The notes beneath the pieces are model-generated. The model was not told the DNA's origin. It did not search any database and worked only from the letters and a program-made list of their open reading frames with translations. From the NCBI GenBank assembly GCA_036171275.1, contig JAVHQT010000021.1:1-55615 (forward strand): 55,615 nucleotides of DNA, in the 5' to 3' direction. This document shows, piece by piece, positions 27,380 to 37,241 of the stretch (positions are counted from its first letter, which is position 1; each line of letters starts with the position of its first letter). The DNA is from PALSA-1006 sp036171275. GTDB lineage: Bacteria; Pseudomonadota; Gammaproteobacteria; Burkholderiales; Gallionellaceae. A program made the position numbers and the translations under genes.

Positions 27380-27725
27380 AAGCACTGAGTCGAGTATTGA
27401 TTTCTACTTCTGCCGCGAGCCAGTCTTCATTCGCATAACCAGCGGCAAAACCACGTCGCTCTGCAATGTAGTAAGCGGCAGTTGCAACCATTTCAGCATG
27501 CTGCGCTGCTGAAATGGTTTTAGAGGATTGAGTCGAAACGGTGTTTTTCCCTGCCAATTTAGCTGCTTGCGTATCTTTTGAAATTTCAACAGTTTCAGTA
27601 ACTACCTTATTGACTTTTGGACTTGTTTTTTTAGTGCCGGTTTTGTTTGAAACTTTAGATTCTGCGCTATTCGCATTGACTGAAGCTGTTGTTTTTTCTG
27701 TTAGTTTTTTGTTTGCTGTTGCCAT
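27378..27725 (-). CDS. DUF2934 domain protein with Lys/Thr/Ser-rich N-terminus
   Basis: A 115-aa protein. Residues 1-75 are low complexity, rich in K, T, S and A, and probably disordered. Residues about 76-115 match the short DUF2934 domain (MVATAAYYIAERRGFAAGY followed by EDWLAAEVE), whose function is unknown. A strong AGGAGA Shine-Dalgarno is 6 nt from the ATG. It sits between glgB and pgi, so a role near glycogen metabolism is possible but rests on position alone. A basic tail of this sort could also bind nucleic acid. Confidence 0.8.
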   Translation of the reverse strand: MATANKKLTEKTTASVNANSAESKVSNKTGTKKTSPKVNKVVTETVEISKDTQAAKLAGKNTVSTQSSKTISAAQHAEMVATAAYYIAERRGFAAGYANEDWLAAEVEINTRLSA

Positions 27726-27765
27726 GAGTTTTCTCCTAAAAAAATAAGGTATTTATAAACAAAGA

Positions 27766-29949
27766 TTAAGGGATTGGTTTGAGCATCAAACAAGCAAGCG
27801 GTGACAATTGAATTTCCGCTGAGTATGGTTGCCCCATCCAAGGAATCGGCTCTGCTCGAATGCCTTTGCCATTTCCGTTATTACTTCCACCATAATATTC
27901 AGAATCACTATTAAAAATTTCTTGATAATGACAATCAAAGGGCAGCCCAATTCGGTAACCGCCCCGAGGAACAGGGGTAAAGTTAAAGGCAACTAAAATA
28001 GTCTCACCGTGCCGACTGCGTCTAATAAAGGACAATAAAGTGCGTTCTGCATCTTGGCAGTCTAGCCAAGAGAAACCACCCTGCTCGAAATCAAGTTCAT
28101 GCAAAGCGCGCTGTTCACGATACAACTTATTTAAATCTCGGGATAAATTTAAAATACCTTGATGCGGCTCCATGCCGAGTTGCCACCAATCGACTTCCCA
28201 TGCAGAACGCCATTCAGGTCCTTGACCAAACTCATTGCCCATAAAGTTCAACTTTTTACCCGGGCTGGTCATTTGATAAGCGAGTAATAATCTTAAATTG
28301 GCAAATTTTTGCCACGCATCGCCTGGCATTTTGCTTAGCAAAGAACCTTTGCCATGCACGACTTCATCATGCGAAAACGGCAAGACAAAATTTTCCGTGT
28401 AAACATAGAGCTGACTGAAGGTCAATTGATTCAGATGATAACGACGATGCACAGGATCTTGCTGCATAAACTTGAGCGTGTCGTTCATCCAGCCCATATT
28501 CCACTTCATGGAAAAGCCAAGTCCACCCATATATACGGGGCGAGAAACAGCTGGCCAAGAAGTTGATTCTTCCGCCAAGGTTAGCGCGCCGGGAAAGTCA
28601 TCGTGAACCATAATATTTAATTCACGCAGAAAATCGATTGCCTCTAAATTTTCTCGACCACCAAATTTGTTGGGCAACCATTCGTCCGCCTTGCGTGAGT
28701 AATCTAAATACAACATTGAAGCAACTGCATCCACACGCAATCCATCAAAATGAAACTCGGACAACCAATAATGAGCACTAGACAATAAGAAGCTTTTAAC
28801 TTCGTTGCGCCCATAATTGAAAATATGCGTTCCCCAATCTTGATGAAAGCCCAAACGAGGATCTTCATGCTCGTACAACGCAGTGCCATCAAAGCGCGCC
28901 AAGGCAAACGAATCTTGTGGAAAGTGCGCTGGTACCCAATCTAGCAAAACACCAATGTTCGCTTGGTGGCAGCTATCAATGAAAAAACAGAGGTCATCGG
29001 GCGAACCAAAGCGGCTACTTGCCGCAAAATAGCCAGTTGCTTGGTAACCCCAAGATTCGTCTAATGGATGCTCAGAGACTGGCATCAATTCAACATGGGT
29101 AAAATTCATATCTTTTAGATAGGGAATTAACGCCGCCGCTAATTCTCGATAGTTATAAAACGCGCCATTGGGATGACGTTTCCATGATCCGACGTGGATT
29201 TCATAGATATTGAGTGGAGCGTGCAACCAATTCCACTGGCTACGATTTTTAAGCCACGCACCATCTTCCCATTGGTGATTAACACCAGAATCTGAACGAG
29301 CCGCCGTTCCCGGACGCAATTCGAAAGCATTCGCATAAGGATCGGTTTTGACCAACACATTGCCCGCGCGATTTCGAATTTCAAATTTATAAAGCTCGCC
29401 TCTTTCCATTCCTGGAATAAACAACTCCCAGACACCACTCGAGCCATGAACCGACATCGGATTAACCCGACCATCCCAGTGATTAAAATCACTAATTAAA
29501 CTGACACGCTCAGCATTCGGTGCCCAAACGGCAAATCGAATGCCCGACACTCCGTTGATAGAAACGGAATGAGAACCTAAAACGGTATAGCCCTGATGTA
29601 ATTTCCCTTCATTAAAAAGATGCAAATCAAAGCTTTTAAGCTGCGAAGGAAAAGCATACGGATCAAATACTAAGGAATCGGAACCATTTGAAGTTACGCG
29701 AAGTTGATACACTTCAGAGGGAGCTTGCAATCCGCGCCATTCGAACAAGCCGTCAGAATGGACACGCTTCAATTTCTGTTCTTTATCGCCATGCACCAAA
29801 CAAATTTCAGTGGCATAAGGATTAAAAACGCGGAGCACAAAACCTTGAGTCTCTGCGTGCAACCCTAAAAAGGAAAAGGGATCATGCAACCTAGCTTGCA
29901 ACAGCAATTCAGGGCGAGGGTCGGTTTTAGTACGAGAGGATTTTTTCAT
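27766..29949 (-). CDS. glgB: 1,4-alpha-glucan branching enzyme
   Basis: Makes alpha-1,6 branches in glycogen. The GH13 protein is 727 aa with an N-terminal carbohydrate-binding/Early-set region. The catalytic barrel shows YEIHVGSWKRHPNG, DGLRVDAVASMLYLDYSR (nucleophile Asp), TLAEESTSWPAV (acid/base Glu) and SHDEVVHGKGSLL. The frame is open to 30033, but ATG 29949 (MKKSSRTKTDPRPELLLQAR) has an AGGA 5 nt upstream and matches family length. No glgA, glgC or glgP is nearby. Confidence 0.95.
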   Translation of the reverse strand: MKKSSRTKTDPRPELLLQARLHDPFSFLGLHAETQGFVLRVFNPYATEICLVHGDKEQKLKRVHSDGLFEWRGLQAPSEVYQLRVTSNGSDSLVFDPYAFPSQLKSFDLHLFNEGKLHQGYTVLGSHSVSINGVSGIRFAVWAPNAERVSLISDFNHWDGRVNPMSVHGSSGVWELFIPGMERGELYKFEIRNRAGNVLVKTDPYANAFELRPGTAARSDSGVNHQWEDGAWLKNRSQWNWLHAPLNIYEIHVGSWKRHPNGAFYNYRELAAALIPYLKDMNFTHVELMPVSEHPLDESWGYQATGYFAASSRFGSPDDLCFFIDSCHQANIGVLLDWVPAHFPQDSFALARFDGTALYEHEDPRLGFHQDWGTHIFNYGRNEVKSFLLSSAHYWLSEFHFDGLRVDAVASMLYLDYSRKADEWLPNKFGGRENLEAIDFLRELNIMVHDDFPGALTLAEESTSWPAVSRPVYMGGLGFSMKWNMGWMNDTLKFMQQDPVHRRYHLNQLTFSQLYVYTENFVLPFSHDEVVHGKGSLLSKMPGDAWQKFANLRLLLAYQMTSPGKKLNFMGNEFGQGPEWRSAWEVDWWQLGMEPHQGILNLSRDLNKLYREQRALHELDFEQGGFSWLDCQDAERTLLSFIRRSRHGETILVAFNFTPVPRGGYRIGLPFDCHYQEIFNSDSEYYGGSNNGNGKGIRAEPIPWMGQPYSAEIQLSPLACLMLKPIP

Positions 29950-30080
29950 ATTGTCCTGATTATAACCACAATAAATGTAGCAGTGTTGGATTCGTCCGGC
30001 TACAAAAAACAGCGGACGGGCATTCGCTACCAAACTTACACATCTTTAATTTACGGAAAAACATGCACCGAATTGTTTTG

Positions 30081-30109
30081 TAACTTATTGATTATATTTA
30101 ATATTTTAT
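30081..30109 (+). repeat. Short dispersed motif, copy at 30.1 kb
   Basis: TAACTTATTGATTATATTTA then ATATTTTAT. It differs at only a few positions from the copy at 51702. It sits between the dksA stop and the glgB start region. Confidence 0.55.
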
Positions 30110-30116
30110 TGTGACG

Positions 30117-30536
30117 TTATTTAGCAACTTGTCTTTCACGGATTTCATCTAGTGTTTTACAATCAATGCACAACGTTGCCGTAGGACGAGCTTCTAGTCG
30201 ATTCAGACCAATTTCAATGCCACATTTATCACAATAACCATAATCACCTTGATCAATTCGCACAATAATCTTATCGATATTTTTGATCAGTTTTCGCTCA
30301 CGATCGCGATTACGCAATTCCAAACTCATATCAGATTCTTGAGTTGCACGGTCATTCGGATCGGCGAATACAGTGGCTTCGTCTTGCATGGTGTGCACGG
30401 TGCGATCAATGTCTTGGCTTAAGCCTAACTTAATGTTAGTTAAAAGCTGACGAAAATGCTCAAGTTGCTTAGCATTCATGTAAGCCTCGCTTTTTTTAGC
30501 TTTATAAGGCGCGAGGGGTTTATTTTTTTCTAGCAT
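30117..30536 (-). CDS. dksA: RNA polymerase-binding transcription factor DksA
   Basis: Binds the secondary channel of RNA polymerase and, with ppGpp, controls rRNA and amino-acid promoters. The 139-aa protein has the coiled-coil-tip aspartates (D59 and D62 in DPNDRATQE) and a four-cysteine zinc finger (C102, C105, C123, C126), so it is a classical zinc-type DksA. GGAG lies 8 nt before the start. Confidence 0.96.
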   Translation of the reverse strand: MLEKNKPLAPYKAKKSEAYMNAKQLEHFRQLLTNIKLGLSQDIDRTVHTMQDEATVFADPNDRATQESDMSLELRNRDRERKLIKNIDKIIVRIDQGDYGYCDKCGIEIGLNRLEARPTATLCIDCKTLDEIRERQVAK

Positions 30537-30704
30537 TCGTGCGTCTCCAAGTACAAAAATTTCAGACTTTACCAGACAACTACGCTATTTTTATTAACGA
30601 ATGAAACAAGAGCCTGTTTATTTACACAACTTAAGCTAACTGGTAAATCATGCTGCATTTTAGCATTGTTTACCATTTGAAGTTCACCCATACAATTCGG
30701 TATC

Positions 30705-30785
30705 CGGGAAACGCTGGTTAAATTAACCGTTCGCCCTGCGCCCTTGCGGATGCAACACGAACGGAATTAAGCAGCGCTGTCCTTA
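30705..30785. repeat. Palindromic MITE/REP-like element, copy 3 (short)
   Basis: An 81-bp inverted repeat. The left end (GGAAACGCTGGTTAAATTAA then CCGTTCG) pairs with a right end (CGAACGG, then AATTAAGCAGCGCTGTCC). The right tip supplies the acs stop codon (30783-30785). It is the most compact copy of the family. Confidence 0.7.
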
Positions 30786-32747
30786 CTTAATCACTTCTTT
30801 CAGTTGTTCCAAAATTGCTGGATTTTCTAGCGTAGAAACATCTTGGATAATTTCCTCACCCTTGGCAATCGCTCTTAACAAGCGACGCATAATTTTGCCG
30901 GAGCGAGTTTTCGGCAAGTTTTCCCCAAAACGAATTTCGTCTGGTTTGGCAATCGGTCCAATTTCTTTAGCCACCCAATTGCGTAAATCTTCGGCTAGTT
31001 TTTTTGCAGCAGCCGCATCGGCGGGACGCTCGCCTTTTAACACCACAAACGCAACCACGGCCTCACCCTTGATTTCATGGGGCTTACCAACCACAGCCGC
31101 TTCTGCCACCAACGGATTAGAGACCAGTGCCGATTCAATTTCCATCGTACCCAAGCGATGACCCGACACATTTAACACATCATCGATACGCCCCATAATC
31201 CAGAAATAACCGTCTTCGTCGCGGTGTGCTGAATCGCCCGCCAGATATGCGCCCAGCATTTCAGCGGGGAAATAACTCTGTTGGTAACGTTCAGGATCGC
31301 CCCAAATGTTACGAATTTGCGAGGGAAATGGTTTTTTAATCACCAAAAAGCCACCATGTTGGTCAAACACTTCATCGCCGGCTTCATTGACGATGGTCGC
31401 CATAATGCCAGGCAACGGCAACGTGCAAGAACCTGGTTTAGTCGCTACCGCTCCAGGCAACGGTGAAATCATATGGCAACCGGTTTCGGTTTGCCACCAC
31501 GTATCCACAATCGGGCAACGCTCGCCGCCCACCACGGTGTGATACCACATCCACGCTTCAGGATTGATCGGTTCGCCGACTGAGCCAAGCAAGCGCAAAC
31601 TGGACAAATCATATTGTTTTGGCAAATCGCCACCCAATTTAATCAGCGAACGAATGGCAGTGGGCGCGGTATAAAAAGTTGTAACCTTATGATTTTGAAT
31701 CATTTTCCAAAAACGTCCCGCGTCAGGATAGGTTGGTACGCCCTCAAAAATAACTTCGGTTGCACCCATCGCCAGCGGGCCGTAGGTGACGTAACTATGT
31801 CCGGTAATCCAACCTACGTCAGCCGTACACCAAAAAACGTCGTTCGGTTTGTAATCAAATACCCATTGCATCGATACCATCGCGCCGAGCAAATAGCCGC
31901 CGCTAGAGTGTTGCACGCCTTTCGGTTTGCCGGTCGAACCGGAGGTATAAAGAATGAATAAAGGATGTTCCGCGCTGACCCATTCCGGCTCACAAGTTGT
32001 CGCTTGATTGGCAATAACATCTTCCCAACGAATATTATTGGCCGCGTTCCATGCCACTTCGGCTTTGGTACGTTGATAAACGATAACGGTATGCACAAAA
32101 TCCACGCCGCCGAAACTCAGTGCCTCGTCCACCGCAGGTTTTAAGGAAATAGCGCGACCGCCACGCATTTGACCATCGGCGGTAATCACCGCTACCGCTT
32201 GCGCATCAGTAATGCGTTCATGCAAACTCTTAGACGAGAAACCGCCGAACACCACCGAGTGAATCGCGCCAATCCGCGCACACGCTTGCATCGCCACGAC
32301 GGCCTCAATGCTCATCGGCAAATAAATCACCACACGCTCGCCTTTTTTGATACCACGCGCTTTAAGTCCATTAGCAAATTGGCAAACTCTGGCGTGCAAA
32401 TCGCGATAATTAATTTGGGTAACGGTACCGTCATCCGCTTCAAAAATCAGCGCAATTTTTTCCGGCTGAGTACTCAAATGACGGTCTAAACAGTTGTAAG
32501 AAACATTGAGCAACCCATCTTCAAACCACGTGTAAAACGGAGCAGCACTTTCATCTAAAGTTTTTGTAAACTCCTGTTTCCATTGAATATTTTTCTTTGC
32601 TAACGCCGCCCAAAAACCGGGATAATCGGCAGCAGCAGCGTCTATCAATGCTTGATAACCCGCCATACCCGATACATTGGCTTGCGCCACAAAAACATCT
32701 GAAGGTGAAAAAACGCGCGTTTCGTTTAGGCTAGATTCGATAGACAT
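30783..32747 (-). CDS. acs: Acetyl-CoA synthetase
   Basis: AMP-forming enzyme that activates acetate to acetyl-CoA. The 654-aa protein has the AMP-binding P-loop YTSGSTGKPKGV, DVGWITGHSYVTYGPL, WWQTETG and, near the C-terminus, PKTRSGKIMRR with the lysine that is acetylated in regulated Acs enzymes. ATG 32747 has AGGAG 5 nt upstream and is preferred to the in-frame GTG two codons earlier. Its stop codon lies in a repeat end. Confidence 0.96.
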   Translation of the reverse strand: MSIESSLNETRVFSPSDVFVAQANVSGMAGYQALIDAAAADYPGFWAALAKKNIQWKQEFTKTLDESAAPFYTWFEDGLLNVSYNCLDRHLSTQPEKIALIFEADDGTVTQINYRDLHARVCQFANGLKARGIKKGERVVIYLPMSIEAVVAMQACARIGAIHSVVFGGFSSKSLHERITDAQAVAVITADGQMRGGRAISLKPAVDEALSFGGVDFVHTVIVYQRTKAEVAWNAANNIRWEDVIANQATTCEPEWVSAEHPLFILYTSGSTGKPKGVQHSSGGYLLGAMVSMQWVFDYKPNDVFWCTADVGWITGHSYVTYGPLAMGATEVIFEGVPTYPDAGRFWKMIQNHKVTTFYTAPTAIRSLIKLGGDLPKQYDLSSLRLLGSVGEPINPEAWMWYHTVVGGERCPIVDTWWQTETGCHMISPLPGAVATKPGSCTLPLPGIMATIVNEAGDEVFDQHGGFLVIKKPFPSQIRNIWGDPERYQQSYFPAEMLGAYLAGDSAHRDEDGYFWIMGRIDDVLNVSGHRLGTMEIESALVSNPLVAEAAVVGKPHEIKGEAVVAFVVLKGERPADAAAAKKLAEDLRNWVAKEIGPIAKPDEIRFGENLPKTRSGKIMRRLLRAIAKGEEIIQDVSTLENPAILEQLKEVIK

Positions 32748-32784
32748 AGTCACTCCTGAGTTAAGTTAGATAATTGAAAAGAAT

Positions 32785-34002
32785 TTAAAAACCGGTCAAC
32801 TGCTTTAAGTCAAAGCCCCATTTTTCCACAATTTCGACATTGGCAATCGCATCGGTTGCTTTACTTAGATCGATGATTTCAGGCTTAAATGGCTCATTCG
32901 ATTTCGTGGAAAAAAAGGCTTTTACAACCGGCGTGAGCAAACTTTTTTCGGTTTGTTCAATCACCACCGCCAGGCGTCCGGATTTCAGTTTGACCAAGGT
33001 ACCCGAAGGATAAATGCCGATGGTTTTGACAAACGCATGAAAAACGCGCTCATCAAAATGGCCATTTTTCCATTCCGCCATTTTGCGCAATGCCTCGGCA
33101 GGCTGCCAACCGGCTTTATAGCACCGGTTCGAAGTCAGCGCATCATACACATCACACACCGCACCCATGCGCGCAAAGAAACTTAAATCTTCCCCAGAAA
33201 TCGCATCGGGATAGCCTTTGCCATCCACGCGTTCGTGATGATGACGAACGACGTCTAAGGTCAGCGGATTGGCATCGGGCGCATCCACCATCGCCTCCCA
33301 ACCGCGCATCGGATGCGCCTTGATCACCTCAAATTCTTCGTCGGTTAACTTCCCCGGCTTATTCAAAATAGCTTCTGGAATCATTGCCTTACCGATATCA
33401 TGCATCAAGCCCGCCATACCAGCATCTTTCAACTGAGCGCTCGATAAACCCATTTGCTTACCCAAAGCAATCATCAGGGCGCACACCGCCACTGAGTGCA
33501 AATAGGTGTAATCATCTTTGTTTTTTAACCGGGAAATATTCAGAAATGCATCAGGATTGCGCGCAATCGACTGGCTAATTTCATCCACCAGCGGTGCGGC
33601 TTCCGAACAACTAATCGCGTTACCCATCCGCGCTTCTTGAAACATCGACGTCACAGCTGCTTTGCTTTTAGCTTGCAGTTGCCGAGCGCGCACCACTTCT
33701 TCATCCATGGAAACGCGCTTAACTTCTTGTTTAATTTCATTATTTGCAACTTGCTGCAACTCTTGTTCAATCTTATCTTGTTCCTCTTCCGCGCTCAATG
33801 TTGGCACGTCAGCCGCGACATCCAACCCCTTGCTGGTGTCGATCCACACCGCTTGCAGCCCACAATTTTGCAGGGTTCTTAATTCATTGGGATCAGACAG
33901 CTCAAACGATTTTTTCCAGAAGGGATGATCCATCCAACTACCGCACAACTCTTGAATATACATTCCGAGCGTCAGATCTTGGACTTTGACTTTTTTCAAC
34001 AT
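32785..34002 (-). CDS. HD-GYP domain protein with N-terminal DUF3391, c-di-GMP phosphodiesterase type
   Basis: Cytoplasmic 405-aa protein. The N-terminal DUF3391 domain (MLKKVKVQDLTLGMYIQEL) is followed by a charged helix (about 70-125) and a complete HD-GYP domain. Its motifs are HDIGK (about 201-205), HPMRGWE and HHERVDGKGYP (about 256-266). With all motifs intact it should hydrolyse c-di-GMP, to GMP or pGpG. The frame is open 12 codons further upstream; I chose ATG 34002 by family comparison since neither start has a Shine-Dalgarno. It lies 37 nt upstream of acs on the same strand. Confidence 0.88.
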   Translation of the reverse strand: MLKKVKVQDLTLGMYIQELCGSWMDHPFWKKSFELSDPNELRTLQNCGLQAVWIDTSKGLDVAADVPTLSAEEEQDKIEQELQQVANNEIKQEVKRVSMDEEVVRARQLQAKSKAAVTSMFQEARMGNAISCSEAAPLVDEISQSIARNPDAFLNISRLKNKDDYTYLHSVAVCALMIALGKQMGLSSAQLKDAGMAGLMHDIGKAMIPEAILNKPGKLTDEEFEVIKAHPMRGWEAMVDAPDANPLTLDVVRHHHERVDGKGYPDAISGEDLSFFARMGAVCDVYDALTSNRCYKAGWQPAEALRKMAEWKNGHFDERVFHAFVKTIGIYPSGTLVKLKSGRLAVVIEQTEKSLLTPVVKAFFSTKSNEPFKPEIIDLSKATDAIANVEIVEKWGFDLKQLTGF

Positions 34003-34056
34003 AATTGATTTTTTGATGGGTTGCGTGATTGCGGGCATTATAACCAGTGTACAGGG

Positions 34057-34311
34057 TCAGCCAAATCGGATTTTCATCACCAAAACTGCCCCGGCTAAAC
34101 AAACGGTAATACTATTGGCAATAATAATCGGCCACGCACCAAGCATAATTCCATACAACAACCACAAACTGACGCCAATGGTAAACGCGAGATACATGCT
34201 TAAAGATATGGCCTGTACGTTGTGCGAACGCCAAATATGCCACACTTGCGGCACGAAGGAAAACGTGGTTAAGGTGGCGGCAATGCCACCGATAACATCT
34301 ACTAACACCAT
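34057..34311 (-). CDS. SemiSWEET / PQ-loop sugar transporter family protein
   Basis: An 84-aa protein with three membrane helices and the PQ-loop motif (FSFVPQVWHIWRS) in helix 1, the layout of bacterial SemiSWEETs, which work as dimers moving small sugars. Residues such as W50 (SLWLLYGIMLG) also fit. Substrate is unknown. Its ATG lies within a copy of the short dispersed motif, directly after the DUF4384 gene on the same strand, and no Shine-Dalgarno is seen. Confidence 0.85.
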   Translation of the reverse strand: MVLVDVIGGIAATLTTFSFVPQVWHIWRSHNVQAISLSMYLAFTIGVSLWLLYGIMLGAWPIIIANSITVCLAGAVLVMKIRFG

Positions 34312-34331
34312 AATTATATTGACTTATTCAG
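34303..34331 (+). repeat. Short dispersed motif, copy at 34.3 kb
   Basis: Shares ATTATATTGACTTATT with the copy at 25639. It spans the stop codon of the DUF4384 gene and the start codon of the SemiSWEET gene. Confidence 0.55.
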
Positions 34332-35724
34332 ATTTCATGATGGTAAACATCAGCACCGCTTCCTGCTGATACACCTGATCAGATTGGGTGCGAACGGGTT
34401 TCAGGGCTCGGGTTTGGGTGATGCCTTGCTGCGCGTTTTCAGCAATCACATAGAGTTCGCTACTGCGGTTTAATACGTGTGGTGGCAAGCGATTCAGCGG
34501 ATCGTCACTGCTCGCGATCACTTGCAAACTTTCGACGCCGAATGGCGCGCTGGCTTCAAACCCTTCAGCTCCGCCTATCGCAATCCAATGATCTACCTCA
34601 TCTGCATTCACAAAACGCACAAAACGACGGTCGCTATCGGCATTGCTTAACTCCAATAAATACGACTGATTTTCACCTGCTTTTAGCACATGCCCCACCA
34701 CATAAAAATAACCGGGACGATTCAACTTTACTAACAACTTTACTTTCTGTTTTTCAATAAACAACACATTTTCGCCGCCATGATTGGTGCTCAACTGCAC
34801 GCGAAAATTATTGCTCAGCACCACACCTTGATGCAGCAAACGGTCAAAATCCACTGTCACCGGTTGAACTTGCAAACCCTGATAAGCCGCAGGCGCAAGT
34901 GTCGCTACGCGCGTCAGCAAGGTATTCCCACTGCGATCCACCAAGCGATAAGTCAGATGAATGCCGTTTTCTAAAATCTCATATTCACCTTTAAAAAACT
35001 GACTCGCCTGATCCGGATGTTCCACAGTCGGCAAAAGTTCCGCCAAACGGTCACGCATCAACCGCCCGAATGCCGTCACCTCATGCGAACCCTGCGGCAT
35101 GGCAGGAAAAACAAACACTTTTTCCGCTTGCAGCTTTTTGCTCAAAATTTGTGCTGCCAACTCGAGCGAAAATGCCGCTTTCTCCAGCGCTCGCAACTGC
35201 GCCTCAGTGTCCTGACGACTACGCGACAAAACGGCAAATTGCGTTTCACCCAACAACTGCGCTACCGCCTTATATTTTTCATACTGCTCCAGCACGGTCA
35301 GTGCGTGAATCAGCATACTATATTGATTGCTTGGACTCTTTGTGCGTGCAATTCTATTATCCAACTCATTGATTTCAATGAACAATTCTCCCACTCTTTG
35401 TCGATATGCCAGCGCGCTTTTTGCGGCATCTAATTTGACCGTACAGACAAATTCAGCACCCGATTGCTGGGTACGCGTTTCCACCCCCATCAGCGGCACA
35501 TCGCTGCTTGTCTGTAACTGAAGCGACTGTTTTTGTCTGCCCGTACTTTCTGTAACACTATTAGTTTCAGATTTAACGGTGATAAAAATTGACTCTGCCA
35601 ACGCCGCCAACGCTTCGCGCTTTGCCTGCGCCGCCGTCGCCGCCCGCGCCTCCGCCTGTAAATTTAACGCCGAAACCGCGAATGGAAAGCTACACACGGC
35701 GAGCAAAAAGAGACGCAATAACAT
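34324..35724 (-). CDS. Exported DUF4384-type protein with LPP20-like N-terminal region
   Basis: A 466-aa protein with a signal peptide (cleavage near FAVSALN, residue 19). The N-terminal LPP20/SIMPL-like region has EARAATAAQAKREALAALAE typical of LPP20 lipoproteins, but no lipobox cysteine. A central part follows with a helical stretch (about 120-200). The C-terminal DUF4384 domain has KVKLLVKLNRPGYFYVVGHV and ESLQVIASSDDPLNRLP. Related proteins are secreted or periplasmic and occur with peptidases or chaperone-like systems; no enzymatic motif is seen. Function unknown. Confidence 0.75.
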   Translation of the reverse strand: MLLRLFLLAVCSFPFAVSALNLQAEARAATAAQAKREALAALAESIFITVKSETNSVTESTGRQKQSLQLQTSSDVPLMGVETRTQQSGAEFVCTVKLDAAKSALAYRQRVGELFIEINELDNRIARTKSPSNQYSMLIHALTVLEQYEKYKAVAQLLGETQFAVLSRSRQDTEAQLRALEKAAFSLELAAQILSKKLQAEKVFVFPAMPQGSHEVTAFGRLMRDRLAELLPTVEHPDQASQFFKGEYEILENGIHLTYRLVDRSGNTLLTRVATLAPAAYQGLQVQPVTVDFDRLLHQGVVLSNNFRVQLSTNHGGENVLFIEKQKVKLLVKLNRPGYFYVVGHVLKAGENQSYLLELSNADSDRRFVRFVNADEVDHWIAIGGAEGFEASAPFGVESLQVIASSDDPLNRLPPHVLNRSSELYVIAENAQQGITQTRALKPVRTQSDQVYQQEAVLMFTIMKSE

Positions 35725-35904
35725 GTTAAATACTCCAAAAAATTAAGGCGGATGCGTTAGATTTCTGTATAGCAAGGTCGATCAATCTTAACGGACTCGT
35801 TCCCACACCGCAACCTAAGACCTACGGCAAAATCCGCAACGACTGTAGTATGATAATTGGTAAAACGCTCCCTGTTAAAACACTTCTCAATTCGTTAATT
35901 AATC

Positions 35905-36489
35905 ATGAGCAACTCAATCAAACTCGTTGTTGGCCTTGGCAATCCTGGACAAGAATATGCCGCGACACGCCATAACGCCGGCTTTCAGTGGCTAGATCAG
36001 TTGACAGCCGCGCATCAACTCACTTTTCATGCCCAGACAAAATTCCATGGTCACGTAGCGCGCTTAACTCAAGCCAATCAAGACATTCATTTACTTAAAC
36101 CGCAGACGTTTATGAATTTAAGTGGTCGTGCCGTTTTAGCGGTGGCGCAGTTTTATAAAATTGAAGCGGCGCAAATTTTGGTGGTGCATGATGAATTAGA
36201 TTTGCCACCCGGCAGTGCAAAGTTAAAGCTCGGCGGGGGGCATGGCGGTCACAATGGACTCAAAGACATCATCACGCATTTAGGCAGTAAAGAATTTTGG
36301 CGTTTACGACTGGGTGTTGGACATCCCGGCGATCGGGCTGCCGTGGTCAATTATGTGCTAAATGCGCCACGGCAAGAAGAACAAGCGCTGATTGACGAAG
36401 CAATGCAACGCGCTCACGCCGTGTCGGCTTTAATTTTTGCCGGAAACCTGCAACAAGCCATGCTCAAACTTCATCGCGCCACACCGTAA
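35905..36489 (+). CDS. pth: Peptidyl-tRNA hydrolase
   Basis: Releases tRNA from peptidyl-tRNA that drops off ribosomes. The 194-aa protein has VGLGNPGQEYAATRHNAGF (catalytic His in RHNAG), KPQTFMNLSGRAV and VHDELDLPPG, plus GGGHGGHNGLKDI. All key residues are present. It usually follows rplY and prs, which are not here. It is divergent from the DUF4384 gene. Confidence 0.96.
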   Translation: MSNSIKLVVGLGNPGQEYAATRHNAGFQWLDQLTAAHQLTFHAQTKFHGHVARLTQANQDIHLLKPQTFMNLSGRAVLAVAQFYKIEAAQILVVHDELDLPPGSAKLKLGGGHGGHNGLKDIITHLGSKEFWRLRLGVGHPGDRAAVVNYVLNAPRQEEQALIDEAMQRAHAVSALIFAGNLQQAMLKLHRATP

Positions 36490-36710
36490 AATAGATCAAT
36501 TAAATCAGTATGTTATGAAAATAATTTGTCGCAGCATGTTCCGAAGTAACGCATTTATCCACGCATTTCCACGCTGACTCATTGCAATACAGACTGACCG
36601 AGGTGTCTAAAAACAACGCGCAATGCTGATGCTGAATCACTGGCAAGCTCGTCCGTGCTGTGATAGTGTCGCGCCTCAAAATTTTCTAATCCTAGATTGA
36701 GGAAGCCACC

Positions 36711-37241
36711 ATGAATCAACCCGTCACTGCAGCCGAAATCAAACGCGCTGACAAACTTCACTCAGCGCTTCTTTTTGATTTTATCGTGGTGCACGTTTTT
36801 CTTTTTCTTCTTGCATTGAGCATGATTAAATCAACCTTTGTTCCCATTTACTTTATGGTGACACTCTCACTCACCTTGCTGGGCTTTGTAATTTTTAGCG
36901 CGCAGCGTTCATTGGCGACCGAACCTTCTTATTTTGTCCGTTGCCACCAGTTGCTGGCCGCAAAACGCGCAAAGCTGTTTATGCTGTTATTCCTAATCAC
37001 CGGCTCGTTCACAGCTTTAATGCTCATCGGTGGTCCCAAGCTGGGGATGTCGCCGATTGCCTCTAAAGCCCTGGCTTTTGGCATTGGTCAACTCCCTTTT
37101 ATGGTCGCATTGCTAACCTTGGTGGTTCTGCAATTTGATGCGTCTCATCAATGCAAGGCCGGCAAAATTCCCACGTCGGCCAGCGCCCTTCTCCCTGCAG
37201 CAGAAGGACAAGAATCAAATGGTCAAGAATCAAATGGATAA
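36711..37241 (+). CDS. Unrecognised four-helix membrane protein
   Basis: A 176-aa protein with four hydrophobic segments (about 22-42, 48-65, 90-110 and 120-142), a cytoplasmic N-terminus and a hydrophilic tail that ends in a duplicated GQESN unit. I do not recognise the family. A good Shine-Dalgarno (GAGGAAG) precedes the ATG. Its end overlaps the next gene by 23 nt, so the two are probably coupled and may work together. Confidence 0.7.
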   Translation: MNQPVTAAEIKRADKLHSALLFDFIVVHVFLFLLALSMIKSTFVPIYFMVTLSLTLLGFVIFSAQRSLATEPSYFVRCHQLLAAKRAKLFMLLFLITGSFTALMLIGGPKLGMSPIASKALAFGIGQLPFMVALLTLVVLQFDASHQCKAGKIPTSASALLPAAEGQESNGQESNG

